From positions 1,674,001 through 1,738,000 of the forward strand of contig JBANDB010000016.1 of the NCBI GenBank assembly GCA_037576215.1: a stretch of DNA of 64,000 nt, written 5' to 3'. The notes below the pieces were generated by a model. The model ran no database searches. It was not told the origin of the DNA and saw only the letters and a program-made list of their open reading frames with translations. This DNA is from Armillaria gallica. Its lineage: Eukaryota > Basidiomycota > Agaricomycetes > Agaricales > Physalacriaceae. Below are positions 23,976 to 35,300 of this stretch, in pieces. The position numbers were made by a program, and so were the translations under genes. Position 1 is the first letter of the stretch, and each line of letters starts with the position of its first letter.

Positions 23976-24222
23976 ACGCGAAACGAATCACCTATTCTCT
24001 ACCTACACGCAGTGACCCTTGTCACTGGAAGGAAGGGCGCAGGCGTGTGCGAAGATGAGACACAGGGCTGGTTTTATGCTGGTTAGTGTGTCTGATACGG
24101 TTTGTCATGGAACACTGCACATATATATGATTGCATCCATCCAAGACCATATTATCAGACAATATGGCCCTTGGCTGACTCGTGACGCTTAACCTTCGGT
24201 CTAAAGAACCTGCGCAGTTTTG

Positions 24223-24252
24223 CCGCACCCTTTGCCGCACCCTTTGCGACAC
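24223..24252. repeat. Two tandem copies of tttgccgcaccc
   Basis: A 12-bp unit repeated directly in the 3' spacer of copy 9. Probably a minor tandem duplication. Confidence 0.7.
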
Positions 24253-24316
24253 TGCCGAAGAGATCACAGGGCGGTGGTCCTATCGAGCTCGTCAAACTTT
24301 GCTTCTCGGTCCGGAA

Positions 24317-25445
24317 TCATGTAAACGTACTTAGCAGACCTCCACTCTTCATCCCAAATACTTTCCAAATCAAATCCCAAGTCCTGTCCTTCTCATTCTG
24401 ATGCTTATTTGACCATTCGACATCCAAGGGAACCTAAACGACGAAGTCAAATAAGAGTTGCGTAGATGCTAGCTGGTTACCGGTCTTCACCCACCTTTGA
24501 AATTCGCCTGCCTATCTCCTCCCCCACTATCTTTCCAAGACGGCGAACCTGGCTGCCAGCGATTTTTTCCCACTGTCCTCCACATTCCTTGGTACTAGCA
24601 AAAATGGTTTGATCAATGATGTGATCATCTAGAGCGACCTGCGGCCAGGGTTCCGATAGCAACTTTGTATTCACCAGCTGAAAGTAGGTATAGGTCAACC
24701 ATGCATGACCACATAAACTTTCGGCATTTGCATATCCCAAATCAAAGAACCTGTTCGGTCCTCCGCACCACTGACAATATGGAGTCTTCTGCAGAAAAAG
24801 GAGACCAGAAGTTTTTCTGCGAAGCCAAGGCAGCGAGTCTCTCCTTACTTGAATCTGGGCAGCCTTTCCACACCGCACATGATACTCCTCAAGACGGAGG
24901 AGGTTGCGCGCGCTGAGTTCATTCAACTCCTCTACATCTGATATCGCCTGGTTGAAAGGTGTAGCCAGAATGTTTCTAGCAGCAGCTTCTCCCAGCGTCT
25001 TCCATCCATTGGCGACAGCCACAGCGAACACTCGCAAGGGCTGTTCGCTGATCATGGATGACGCGAGCACAGCTTGAACGAATCTCTCCATCGCACGATC
25101 CATACGGTACTTGTCGAGCGCCTCTCCCACCGCTCGGAATTTCTGGACACTTTCCATCTTGGGAGCCGTGTATGGATAGCAGAATAAGAGAATAGTTCGG
25201 AATGTGTCACTGTCATCCTCCACTTCAAAGACAGGAAAGCCATCCCTCTTTGAGTCTGTGTCGAGTATGTAGCCAGGCAAGATGTGACGAAAAAACGATG
25301 ATGGGGATCGCAGAGATAGAAGTGCGCTGAGGATGAAGAAGTCGACTCTATCGGCTGTGCGGATCACCAGGTCGACGCTGTCGGTGGGGTCATTGAAGGG
25401 GTCGTCGGCCGTGGTTATGGGTGCATGCTGTGCGTCGGTGTCCAT
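24317..25445 (-). CDS. BTB/POZ protein, array copy 9 (intact, extended C terminus)
   Basis: Exons 25445-24495 and 24433-24317 with a 61-bp intron (GTGGGT...TTAG) give 355 aa. Start MDTDAQHAP at 25445. BTB core at about 15-130, though the loop after S-F-F-R is altered (H-I-L-P-G-Y). The C-terminal module is complete: C-Q-W-C, then G-H-A-W-L. The terminal exon begins V-P-L-D-V-E-W as usual, but the stop seen in other copies is out of frame after a one-base change, so the exon reads on for 38 codons to a TGA at 24319-24317. Whether the basic/aromatic extension is functional or a harmless readthrough is unknown. Confidence 0.8.
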
Positions 25446-26041
25446 CTGCTGGTGATAGTAGGCAAAAGAGTATGGCGCCTTGTTTCTTCAAGCCCCGAAG
25501 AATCCTTGAGGAACACGTTTGTTGTGACTGATTGACTTGCCAACTTCAGTAATCGGCAGGAAGCCATTAAGCGCCCTCAACTAGCGCTAAGCTACGTTAT
25601 CATTCGTGTTGTGGGACGCAAACTAAATGGGTAATGGTGCGTTGCTTACAGAGATCGTACAAGCATCTCTCCATCACACAAAAGAGGATTATTGATAGTA
25701 TGAAGACATTTTACGAGGGGGTCTTCTATGAGTCTTCGAACAACGGACTTCAAGGATCACCTAAACTCGTCATCCCCAGACTTCCAAAATAATCCAGACT
25801 CGGCCTTATCTCCCGTTCCGTGACATTCCCGCAAGTCTTCTTTACTGTTGGGAATAGACATCGGCAGGCACAAAGGACATGACGGGTATGGCTCGAACGA
25901 ATGTATATTCGTGACAGATACATAGGTGGTGGTGGTACGAAGCCAAGAAGCGGTAGTGATCGATACGAAAATCAAAATAATGTAAAACAAAAGACGGCGT
26001 AGCCGTCGGCCCAGTGGCTGTGAAATCACAATCCTCAACAT
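25446..26041. other. Spacer, no gene
   Basis: Begins with the shared BTB leader. A 94-codon minus-strand frame (26041-25757) has a hydrophobic segment but no relatives among the array and no splice support; not called. Confidence 0.4.
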
Positions 26042-26441
26042 TTACCACTCAATGTCCAAGGGAACCTAAACGAAGGTGTCAAACGGTAGTTGCATAGATG
26101 CTTGGCGTTGCTCACCTCTGAAATACGCCTGTTGATTTCCTCCGCCACTATCTTTCCGAGACGGCGAATCTGACTATTAGCTATTTCGGACCATTGATCT
26201 CGACGACATTGTTTGGTACTCGCGAGAACGGCTTGACTGATGATATCATCATCTAGAGCAGCCTGAGGCAAGGGTGAAGAGAGCACCTTTTCATTCACCA
26301 GTCGAAAGTAGGTGTCGGTCAACCACGTGTGGCTATATAAACCCACGTCTTCTTCATATGCCACGAAAGCAATGCTTCCGTTGCACCATCGACATCTACT
26401 AGTATTATGGTGTAGGAACTGAAGACCAGACGTCTGTTCGT

Positions 26442-27108
26442 GGGGGAAGGGGTAGAACTCCGGTAGATAGATGAGAAAGAAGCTAGTAGTATCTAATACA
26501 GAAAAGGTTTTTGGCCGCGACGTTGACCAAACGTTTCGTCTGTAAGAGACTCATCAGGCGGCAGGTCTCTCGACCTATAAAGGCCCGGCAGCAATACACA
26601 GAAAAGGAAATTTCACGTGAATTGACGTCATACCGGTACGAAGCGGCGGAATCTAAAGATAGACTCAACGACTCTTTAATGAGCTTCGTATCGCTCATTC
26701 CTTCGAGGCCCCTCACGCGTTTAAACTAGAATTGACGCGTTTTTGAAGGTGAGCTCGTTCTCATTAGCTGTTTTGCGTATTACATTATTTTCTGAAGATC
26801 CTAATTCCGGGGAATTTGGAAGGTGGAGTCCACTCTCTTCAGAGAATAAAGCATACACGTAGCTAGCGGCGTCGAATACTCGAATCATGTAGGACATGTA
26901 TGCAAGAAAATATCATTTTCTAGGCTTGAAGCCTTCTTCTCTGGCTGGGAAATATATCACAGAATTTCTGAGCCAACATTCCCTTGGTCAGGGGAACTGA
27001 GAAGCAACATGCATGATACATGGGAGACGAGGTCGTGTCCGGAGAAATCAGAACGGGGATGGGTTATTTGGACTGAGGTAAATTTTAAAATCGCCCTCGG
27101 CATTACGC
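26442..27108. repeat. Left arm of the palindrome
   Basis: 667 bp, inverted partner of 27158-27824. It ends at a 'cattacgc' that meets the 49-bp loop. Confidence 0.9.
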
Positions 27109-27157
27109 CGTGACAAGAGCTAAAATATAGAAATCAGCCTACACCGTGCATGCGTTA

Positions 27158-27824
27158 GCGTAATGCCGAGGGCGATTTTAAAATTTACCTCAGTCCAAAT
27201 AACCCATCCCCGTTCTGATTTCTCCGGACACGACCTCGTCTCCCATGTATCATGCATGTTGCTTCTCAGTTCCCCTGACCAAGGGAATGTTGGCTCAGAA
27301 ATTCTGTGATATATTTCCCAGCCAGAGAAGAAGGCTTCAAGCCTAGAAAATGATATTTTCTTGCATACATGTCCTACATGATTCGAGTATTCGACGCCGC
27401 TAGCTACGTGTATGCTTTATTCTCTGAAGAGAGTGGACTCCACCTTCCAAATTCCCCGGAATTAGGATCTTCAGAAAATAATGTAATACGCAAAACAGCT
27501 AATGAGAACGAGCTCACCTTCAAAAACGCGTCAATTCTAGTTTAAACGCGTGAGGGGCCTCGAAGGAATGAGCGATACGAAGCTCATTAAAGAGTCGTTG
27601 AGTCTATCTTTAGATTCCGCCGCTTCGTACCGGTATGACGTCAATTCACGTGAAATTTCCTTTTCTGTGTATTGCTGCCGGGCCTTTATAGGTCGAGAGA
27701 CCTGCCGCCTGATGAGTCTCTTACAGACGAAACGTTTGGTCAACGTCGCGGCCAAAAACCTTTTCTGTATTAGATACTACTAGCTTCTTTCTCATCTATC
27801 TACCGGAGTTCTACCCCTTCCCCC
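27158..27824. repeat. Right arm of the palindrome
   Basis: 667 bp, inverted partner of 26442-27108. It ends in CCCTTCCCCC against the BTB coding sequence. Confidence 0.9.
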
Positions 27825-28433
27825 AAGCCAAGGAAGTGGCAGTAATATCCCTGCTTGGATCTGAGCGGCTTCCTTGCAGCGCACATGATAGTCTCTGAGA
27901 CGGTAGAGATGGCGCGCGTTGATTTCTCTCAGCTCCTCGACATCTGATATTTCCCGATCAAGAGTATTTCTAGCAGCGGCTTCCCCCACCTGCTTCCATC
28001 TGTTGACGACAGCCAGTGCGAACACTCGCAAGGGCTGCTCCCTAATCACAGATGAAGCCAGGACAGCTGCGATGAACCTCTCCGTGGCATGATCCATACA
28101 GTACTTGTCCAGCACTGCTCCCAGCTCCAGGATTTGCTGGACGCTTTTAATCTCGGGGGTGTCGTACGGATAGCAGAATAAGAGGATAGTTCGGAAGATG
28201 TCACTGTTCTCCTTCACTTCGAGGATGGGGAAGCCATCCCTCTCCTCTGTGTTTGTGTTGCCCTGCAAAACCTGACGGAAAAACGATGATGGGGATCGCA
28301 GTGATAGCAGGCCGCTGAGGACGAAGAAGTCGACATTGTCGGCTGTACGGATCACCAGATCAACATTATCGGTAGGATCGTTGAAGGGGGCATTGGGAGT
28401 AGTTTTAGAAAATAGTTTTGCGTAAATGTTCAT

Positions 28434-29836
28434 CTGCTAGTGATGGTAGGTAAGCAGGAGATGGCGACTCGCTTCTTCGTGCCTTGTGTAATAGGCGCTC
28501 GGATCGTGACTGACCCAAGAAGCGCCCGTATACCTACCTGATCAAGCCTGTATGTTCGATTCGTCACAACTTCAAGCTTCGAATCAAGCTAAGTATCATT
28601 TGCAGTATTGCGGCAGCCTGGAAAACGGTCGTGTGTGATACATTGAAGGATGGTATAATTGACACAGAAGGCAAAGGTCACACTTCGAAGTACTATGAAT
28701 GCTACAAGTGCCGCCGCGATAGAGAGCTTGCTGGAAGGAGCTGGCTTTGGCACGTAAAGCTAGATAACGAGTCAGTGTGGTATAGTGTATTCCCTTCCCT
28801 ATAGAAGAGGAGGAAGAACGCGTTCGATGAGAAATTGCCAGGGGCTCATTAGTGAACTCATGAAATCTGAAGCTAAGCTTGGAATGAGACTCTGGATACG
28901 AGAGAGTTGGTAAATATACTTACTGGTTGCCCGGTCTTCTGGTTTTATTGAAGTTTTGATGTTCATTCTAATGTGTTAGGCTGTTATGGGAGGTCGGGAA
29001 CTGCGAAGCCACAAGCATCCACGATTTGAATTTATCTCGGGGTCTGAAGGAAGAGTGCAGATCGCTTAGAATACCGAGGGTGTCTTTGACTGTGCGAAGA
29101 GTTGGTGTAATCAAATATAGACATGCGAATGGTGGGCTCGTGAGTGTTAGATACCCACAAGAAAGCCGACACAAGCGACCCGCAGTCACTGGTCAAGACT
29201 GTTTATGGGAAAGAAATGGTTAATGATAAGATATGATGGGTCGGATGGCGCGACGTACAACATTAAACTGACTGGCGAGTTACTAGTCCTAGTCATGATG
29301 AAGCGTAAAAGGGTCGTTCTCGAAGGACTAACAGAGTCCAGTTTGGGCAGAAAATTGAAGGTAATGGCGAGGATTATACGGATAGCACCGTAGATACCGA
29401 GCACTGACGGCATGTATGGACGAAACCAGTTTCAAGTCGGATAAGGCGGTAGAGGAAGTTCTCACTGCTCAGTCTGGCTGGCGGGCCGGAGTCCAAAAAA
29501 GCTACAGGGACAAACATTGTATATTTGCAATTCGCAGTCTTTCCACCAACTTTCGACAACCGGATGAAAATTTCAAGAACGCAGTTTGTAAGGAACTCGG
29601 CTACACGACAGCACAAATACGAACTCAGGCCTTATCGATAGCTGCACCAATCTTCGCACTGATGGAGCAATTTCACCGCCGATGCACCATGCGACGGAAA
29701 TCAAACCTGATACTACGGCGAGCGACAGGCGAATGGAAAAATCAAGGTAAGGACATTTTTACTCCAACACCAATTCCTTCACAAGTCCGGCATAGAAAGC
29801 CCAGCGATATAAAGCTCGGCTAGATCCCACCCCGCG
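28434..29836. other. Spacer, unassigned frames
   Basis: After the shared leader (to ~28510) there are overlapping 60-135-codon frames. The longest, 29416-29823 plus, has no domain, signal peptide or introns. It ends just before copy 11's terminal exon on the other strand. Not called. Confidence 0.4.
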
Positions 29837-30845
29837 TCATTTCGTCCATTCGATTTCCAACGGAACCTCAAAGACGATATCAGCCAGCGTAAATCTCGGA
29901 GATTTTTTCGTTGCTTACCTCTGAAATACGCTTCTCGATTTTCGCCGCCACCAACTCTGCGAGCCCATGGATCTGGTTAGAGGCAATCTCGATCCACGAG
30001 TCGCTGTTGCATTCCTTGATGCTCGCTAGGATGACTCCACGAATAATACCATCATCAAAGGCCACCTGCGGTCGTGGGTCTACCAGCAGCTTCTCTTTCA
30101 CCAATTTCATATACGAATTATTCAACCAAGAATGCGAGAATAATCTCCCCTTCCCTCCGCAAGTGCGAGAAGACTGCAAGGTTTCCTGACATCGTTGACA
30201 CTTGGAGGAAGGGTCCAGAAGTTCGCATCCAGGTTGGTCTGAAAGCCAAATCATCCACCTTATTCGGGTGGTTTCCCTACATCGCTTGCGGTAATTGAGG
30301 AGACGCTGAAGATGGCGGGCACTGATGCCATCCAACTCCTCGACGTCCGATTCCACCCCATCAAGAGGTACTCCAAGAGTGTTCCTGGCCGCGGTCTCCC
30401 CCAACACCTTCCATCCGTTAGCGACAGCCACAGCAAAGACCCGCAACGGTTGCTCCTTGATGAGAGGAGACGCGATCACGGTCTGGACAAAGCGTTCGAA
30501 AGCATGGTCCATACAGTACTTGTCAAGTGCCATGCCTACCGACAAAAGCTGTTCGATGCTCGTAAGCTCGGGAGTGCCGTATGGGTAGCAGAAGAGCAGG
30601 ATGACTTTGAAAGTGGTGCTGTCCTCGTTCACCTCGAGCACAGGAAGACCGCCTTTTTCTTCTGCATGGTGGCTCCCTTCCAGTACATGTCGGAAGAATG
30701 ATGAAGGCGATCTGAGCAACAGAAATGCTCTATGGACAAAGAAGTCGACCTTATCTGATGTCCGGATCACCAGATCTGCAAGATCGGAGGCATCGTTGAA
30801 GGGCGGGTCGGTCATGGTTATGGAAGGCAGTTCGGCGATATCCAT
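29837..30845 (-). CDS. BTB/POZ protein, array copy 11 (intact, second sub-clade)
   Basis: Exons 30845-29919 and 29866-29837 with a 52-bp intron (GTAAGC...TGAG) give 318 aa. The start MDIAELPSI at 30845 matches copy 6; an in-frame ATG 7 codons earlier is possible. The BTB core carries the sub-clade signature N-D-A-S-D-L-A-D-L-V-I-R-T and F-F-V-H-R-A-F-L-L-L. The C-terminal module has C-Q-R-C, two further cysteines and S-H-S-W-L. The terminal exon is V-P-L-E-I-E-W-T-K-stop. It is the only intact member of its sub-clade here: copy 3 has a stop, copy 6 a deletion and relic R3 only the 3' end. Confidence 0.85.
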
Positions 30846-31370
30846 GGTGGTGGCAGATGCCTGCAAAGAGTCTATTAGTGTCTCGCGGTTTAGGCGCCCA
30901 TGCCGCCGGGATATCTGATGCGCTCGGCCTACTCGTGCGTCATGCTCTTCAATCCTGTAGAAAATTTTACATTGACCTAGTCTTATAGGACGCCTCGTCG
31001 TGGAGCCCAGCGCTTCGGATTCTGCCCTCGTGGCGACGTGAGCATATGTTTCTTCATCTTGGAATATCTGGCACTCCTGAGCGAACTCGATAAAGCCGTG
31101 TCACAGGAGCAGCAGCTTCATCTTGTCCGCTTTGAAAGGTCTCGACAGCGTCAATGACTCGACAAGCGGGGCCTCCCTTCCTCTTTCGCAGTGCACTTTT
31201 CCCATAGCCCCGCTGTCTTTGCTTTCACTCCTTCCTTCATTCGAAACCAGACACTCGTAGTATTGGAGAACATGTTCTACATTGGCGAGAAAAGGGTCGA
31301 CCTCCGGCAATTTCGCTGCATCACTATCATTCCGATCCGTAAACTACTCGTTATCTCGTGTCTCCGCACT
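30846..31370. other. Spacer, no gene
   Basis: 31100-31370 is a close relative of the spacer 19560-19800 downstream of copy 7. No gene. Confidence 0.6.
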
Positions 31371-32388
31371 TCATTTCGTCCACTTGATATCCAAAGGAAC
31401 CTAGTGGACGGGTGTGAGCAATTGAAGAGATGATTCTACAGAACTCACTTCATTGATTCGCCTACCAATCTCTTTCGATAAAAGCTGTGCGAATGCTTGG
31501 ATTTCGCTAACAGCTATGTCCTTCCAATTACCGATTTTGCATTGCTCCCCGCTGCTAAAAACCGCTCGACTGATGATCTTGTCATCCAAGGCCGTTTCTG
31601 GGCGAGGCGTTTCGCGTAGCTTCTGCGAAACCTCTCGAATGTAGTCGCGTGTCCAGCTATGGACGTTCACATTTTCAACGATATTGTCGCCCCTCATTTT
31701 CACATAAACCAAGTCTTCGCACTGCCAGGGGTGAGGACCCAAAAATTTAAATAATTTAGCGCCCTTTTGGCCCATCCAAAACAAAATCTCCTGAGAGTTG
31801 GGATTGACTTGTGCGGCGTCGCTGCATTTCCTGTGGTAGTCTCGCAGGATGACGTATTGCAATGCAGGTATGTCGCTCAGCTCTTCAATCGCCACCTCTT
31901 TGTTCAATGGAATGAAAAGCGTGTTTTTCGCAGCCGCCTCGCCTAATTTCCTCCACCCGTTCCGAAATGCCAGGACGAACAGTCGCAGGGCTTGTCGCCT
32001 TATGAGGGATGACGCGATCACTACCTGCTCGAAGCGCCCAAATGCATAGTCCATGCAATACTTCAAGGGCAACACCTACGGCAAGGAGCTTCTCGATGCT
32101 CTCGATCTGAATATTTTCGCGCGGGTAGCAGAGAAGGAGTATGGTTCGGAATGTGTCACTGTCCTCCTTCACTTCGAGGATGGGAAAACCATCTCTTTCC
32201 TCTGTGTGCCGATTGCTCTGCAAAGCGTGACGGAAGAACGACGATGGGGGTCGCAGCGATAGCAGCCCGCTGAGGACGAGGAAGTCGACGTTATCGGCTG
32301 TATGGATCACTAGATCAACGCTATCGGCGGAATCGTTGAAGGGGGCACCGGCGGTAGTTATGAGAGTTGACTGCGCTTCGATCTCCGT
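31371..32388 (-). pseudogene. BTB/POZ array copy 12, start codon lost and 2-nt deletion
   Basis: The expected initiator at 32388-32386 is ACG where relatives have ATG (…H-Q-Q-M-D-I-D-A-Q against H-E-Q-T-E-I-E-A-Q). The BTB core follows in frame to V-G-V-A-L-E. There, near 32065, two bases are missing compared with relatives (…E-K-Y-C-M-D), and the rest continues in another frame. The 48-bp intron (31448-31401, GTGAGT...CTAG) and terminal exon 31400-31371 (V-P-L-D-I-K-W-T-K-stop) are intact. The linker lacks C-x2-C and carries M-R-G-D-N and H-S-W, pairing it with copy 7. It is the 5'-most member of the array. Confidence 0.8.
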
Positions 32389-35300
32389 CTGCTCGTGGTA
32401 GCAGGCAATCAAGAGACGGTGGCTTGCATCTTCGTGCCCCGTGGGATAGGCGCTTGTGCCGTTGGCATCGTGACTAACAGGCCTGCATCTTGAGCTTAAA
32501 CGATCGGCAGTTTCGGCGCCCACACAGAAGTGCTTAAATCCGTGCGTTCCGCTTGCTACACCTGAAAGGTGCATATTACTCACTACGTATTGCCAGTTAT
32601 GTACTTCGTGCATCATCGACCTTCTCCTTTACCTATTCCGTGTGACGCAGGTTCTGAGTTGCGGTGATGGACATGTAGTGTCCAATGTCCGCGCTCGAAG
32701 TCTTGTTATACAAGTCCAAGGTAGCAAGACGGGCTCTAATTGCAATGGCGACTCATTCGCGAATAGGACAGTACATGCCACACTGGTGTCGCCATTGTCG
32801 TTTTCTGTCATCCATGTCCGATTCGTCGGAGGCAACCCAAAATATTCCCACGGCGACCTTATAATTAGGCGGATCTCGTTGGCCGCTGCGTTTAGCAACA
32901 ATTAATCCGACACTTATGAACGGATATCCGAGGACACCGCATGAAAGAGGACCATATGGTGCCGAACGCTAAAAGGATTGTTAAAGTCGTGAGATGTTCA
33001 GTTAGAACGCAGACGAATCGCATTGTCATTGGCTGTAACTTGCGCGGTAAAGGGAATGTTCGGAAGTCCGTGTTCACCCGGTGTACATGCGCGGTTCAAG
33101 TGGCGGAGTGGAAAGGAGCGCGAAGTTGTTTTCATTCCTTGACGACGCCAGTCGCAATTGGAGGAAGCTGAAGTCACCCAAGTTCGATCGATTCGTTAAA
33201 AATATAATAGGTATAAGCATGCAAGTTCTTCGCGCGAAGATGGAGAAGAGTCGAATCTCAAGCTTCACCAGAATAGGCATGGCTGTTGCCCCTGGCGAAC
33301 TCGGAATCCCAACGCCGAATCTTGATGGTACTTTTATGATCTGCTTGAGCAGGGGAAGAGAAGCACGACAGTAAGTACCTGGGTGAGTCTGCTGTCTTCC
33401 TTGACCTGGATCCAGCAAATGAAGTTACTAGTGGGGTGCCGCAAAGCAGCAACTTCGAGTTATCTTTTTACCATCTGCACCGAGGGTATGAATTCCGCAC
33501 CGTGTTTTTAGCCGTTGATGTACTCATTCGCTGTCTAGTCTATTGGCCCTTTTCAACTTACTTGGGACCACCGGCGGGGCAATATATCGAAGAAACATGG
33601 CAGAAGCATTGGGGTGCGCACTGACAATGATTGCGAACCAAAACTACTGAAACCGAGGACCCGGGAGAAGAAAATCAAGACCTAATGATTACATGAGTAT
33701 TTTTGGAACTCACTGCGGAATGCGTCTCCCCGTTTTCTATGGGCTTACGCCGATGACCGATCTCCGTCAAAATGTGGTTCTCCCTTGCCGCCATCTTTGA
33801 TGGGCTTCCTTCAGGAGGTGGATCTGACACTTGTGGTCAGTGGTGAAAGTTTCAGTAGTGCAAGAAAGGGCGACATCAGGGGGGAAAAGATGAATCTCAT
33901 GCATCGATTTAAGTGGTGTTGAAAAGGGAACAGACCAGTTGACCTGCGATGAGTTCCACGGTACTGAACGAAAAGTTACCACTCTAGGGCCTTTTCATGA
34001 CGACCAGCGGAATTATTGAGGACACCTAGCCAGTTTAACAATGATATCCCACTGGAAAAGAAACTCGATGTGTACGATCGACAACGTAATGCTATAGATA
34101 TGGCGCCGTACGGTATCGGAATGCCGTTTGGACAATGCGAACCTAGGTGCGCGTGCAGCAATGATAAGTGCAGTATATGAACGGGGAAGTGGTTCACGCA
34201 AATGACGGAACAGGCAAAGCCTTGTAGAGCCTGAAGATACGGAAACCGCTACAAGGCTTGGTTTCCCGCGATTCCGAGGACAGTGAGAAATCAACGGGAC
34301 CGTGTTCCGATTTACCAGGCTCAGTCCACTTACACGCGTCGTCGGCACTCTTAGTGATGCGGCGAAAGGAAGCAAAGATTGTGACGTTTGGGTATACAGA
34401 AACCGTCACTTGAAACATCAAAGTTTTGGCCTACTTGTCGAAAAGGTGAAGCGTCTTTCCCGGCAACTGGCCGCTGACAACCACTGGGACAGACTTAAAG
34501 CCTACTAGAATAGAAGATTCCTTATGGTCCTTCAGGCGAATGAACTAAAACCTGGCACGAGACATTACAAAACGGGTCACGATAAAGAGGGCCTGAGGTG
34601 AAAGCCTTCTTAACAGAAAGTGAAGTGATGATGAAGATGATGCCGAACTTAATGACCTCTGGCTTTCTGATCGAACAGAGAACTAGATGTTTCTGGCCGA
34701 ATGTTTTTGATGGATTTATGTAGCTTCAGTGTACAAATCTCCATGCGTCAAGAATATGGACCGACTACTTTATGTCACAGTGTAACCAGCTGGGTGCAAA
34801 AGCCGAAACTGAAATATCCATGGAGTAGGACGAACGCAATTTGCCTCCAAACAGGGCGGTGATTTTGTACTCAGGACTTCTTCCAGAGTGAGGTAGAAAC
34901 CCCATCGTCAACGGGCATATGTGTTCTATAAGACTTCCTGGAATCTGAGCTTGATGTAAATTTCAATTAAATTTGAAAGCCAGCTGATTCGACCGCGACG
35001 ATCACATGGTGAAATGAGTCTATTTTTATCCTTTGACCTTTTCAGCCAACCCTGTCACGGAGATGGCCGGGGCCCGAATGAACTATTTTTGGCTTCGTTC
35101 AGCTGCGATCTTTCCAGCCGCTTTTCGGATGTCAATTTTCTGCGCAACACTCGTTCGAGCGCTGACTCCAGCTCTCTTGCGATATCCTGTCTTTTTCCTC
35201 GACTGCACACCTTCACCGAACTGATGAGCCAGGTGAGAAATAGTAGGAACCCAAAATTCACTAAGGTTGTCGACCTTCTATTCACACAAGCCGCTGTTTT

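Larger units (their letters stand above)
26442..27824. mobile_element. Long palindromic (foldback-like) insertion element
   Basis: Arms 26442-27108 and 27158-27824 are 667-bp inverted copies with no difference found at any point compared, around a 49-bp spacer. The outer ends are GGGGGAAGGGGTAGAACTCC. No clear target duplication is seen. Each arm contains mirror-image short frames of 72 and 77 codons with no recognisable domain and no transposase. Foldback or giant-MITE type, non-autonomous, is the best description. Inserted in BTB copy 10. Confidence 0.9.
26042..28433 (-). pseudogene. BTB/POZ array copy 10, split by a 1.38-kb palindromic element
   Basis: The 5' part (28433-27825, start MNIYAKLFSK) encodes the BTB core and linker to P-L-P-W-L. 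The 3' part (26441-26116, then a 50-bp intron GTGAGC...TTAG and terminal exon 26065-26042, V-P-L-D-I-E-W-stop) resumes at E-Q-T-S-G-L, with C-R-W-C and H-T-W-L. Removing the element, apart from one ambiguous G/C junction base, brings the halves together in frame at the expected spacing (relatives have P-W-L-T-G-K-T-S-G-L). No other lesion is visible, so the insertion is the inactivating event and is recent. Translation of the present 5' part enters the element and stops at 27792. Confidence 0.85.

Noticed and set aside
26511..27755. Two identical 72-aa proteins on opposite strands
   Set aside because: They are mirror images in the two arms of the palindrome; no domain and no sign of translation.
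26442..27824. Palindrome as an assembly artefact
   Set aside because: Not fully excluded, but the gene continues correctly on both outer sides and the loop is unique, which an inverted mis-join would not produce easily.
7512..32388. CRISPR-like or phage-like repeats
   Set aside because: The repetition is due to paralogous eukaryotic genes with introns, not to short spaced repeats.
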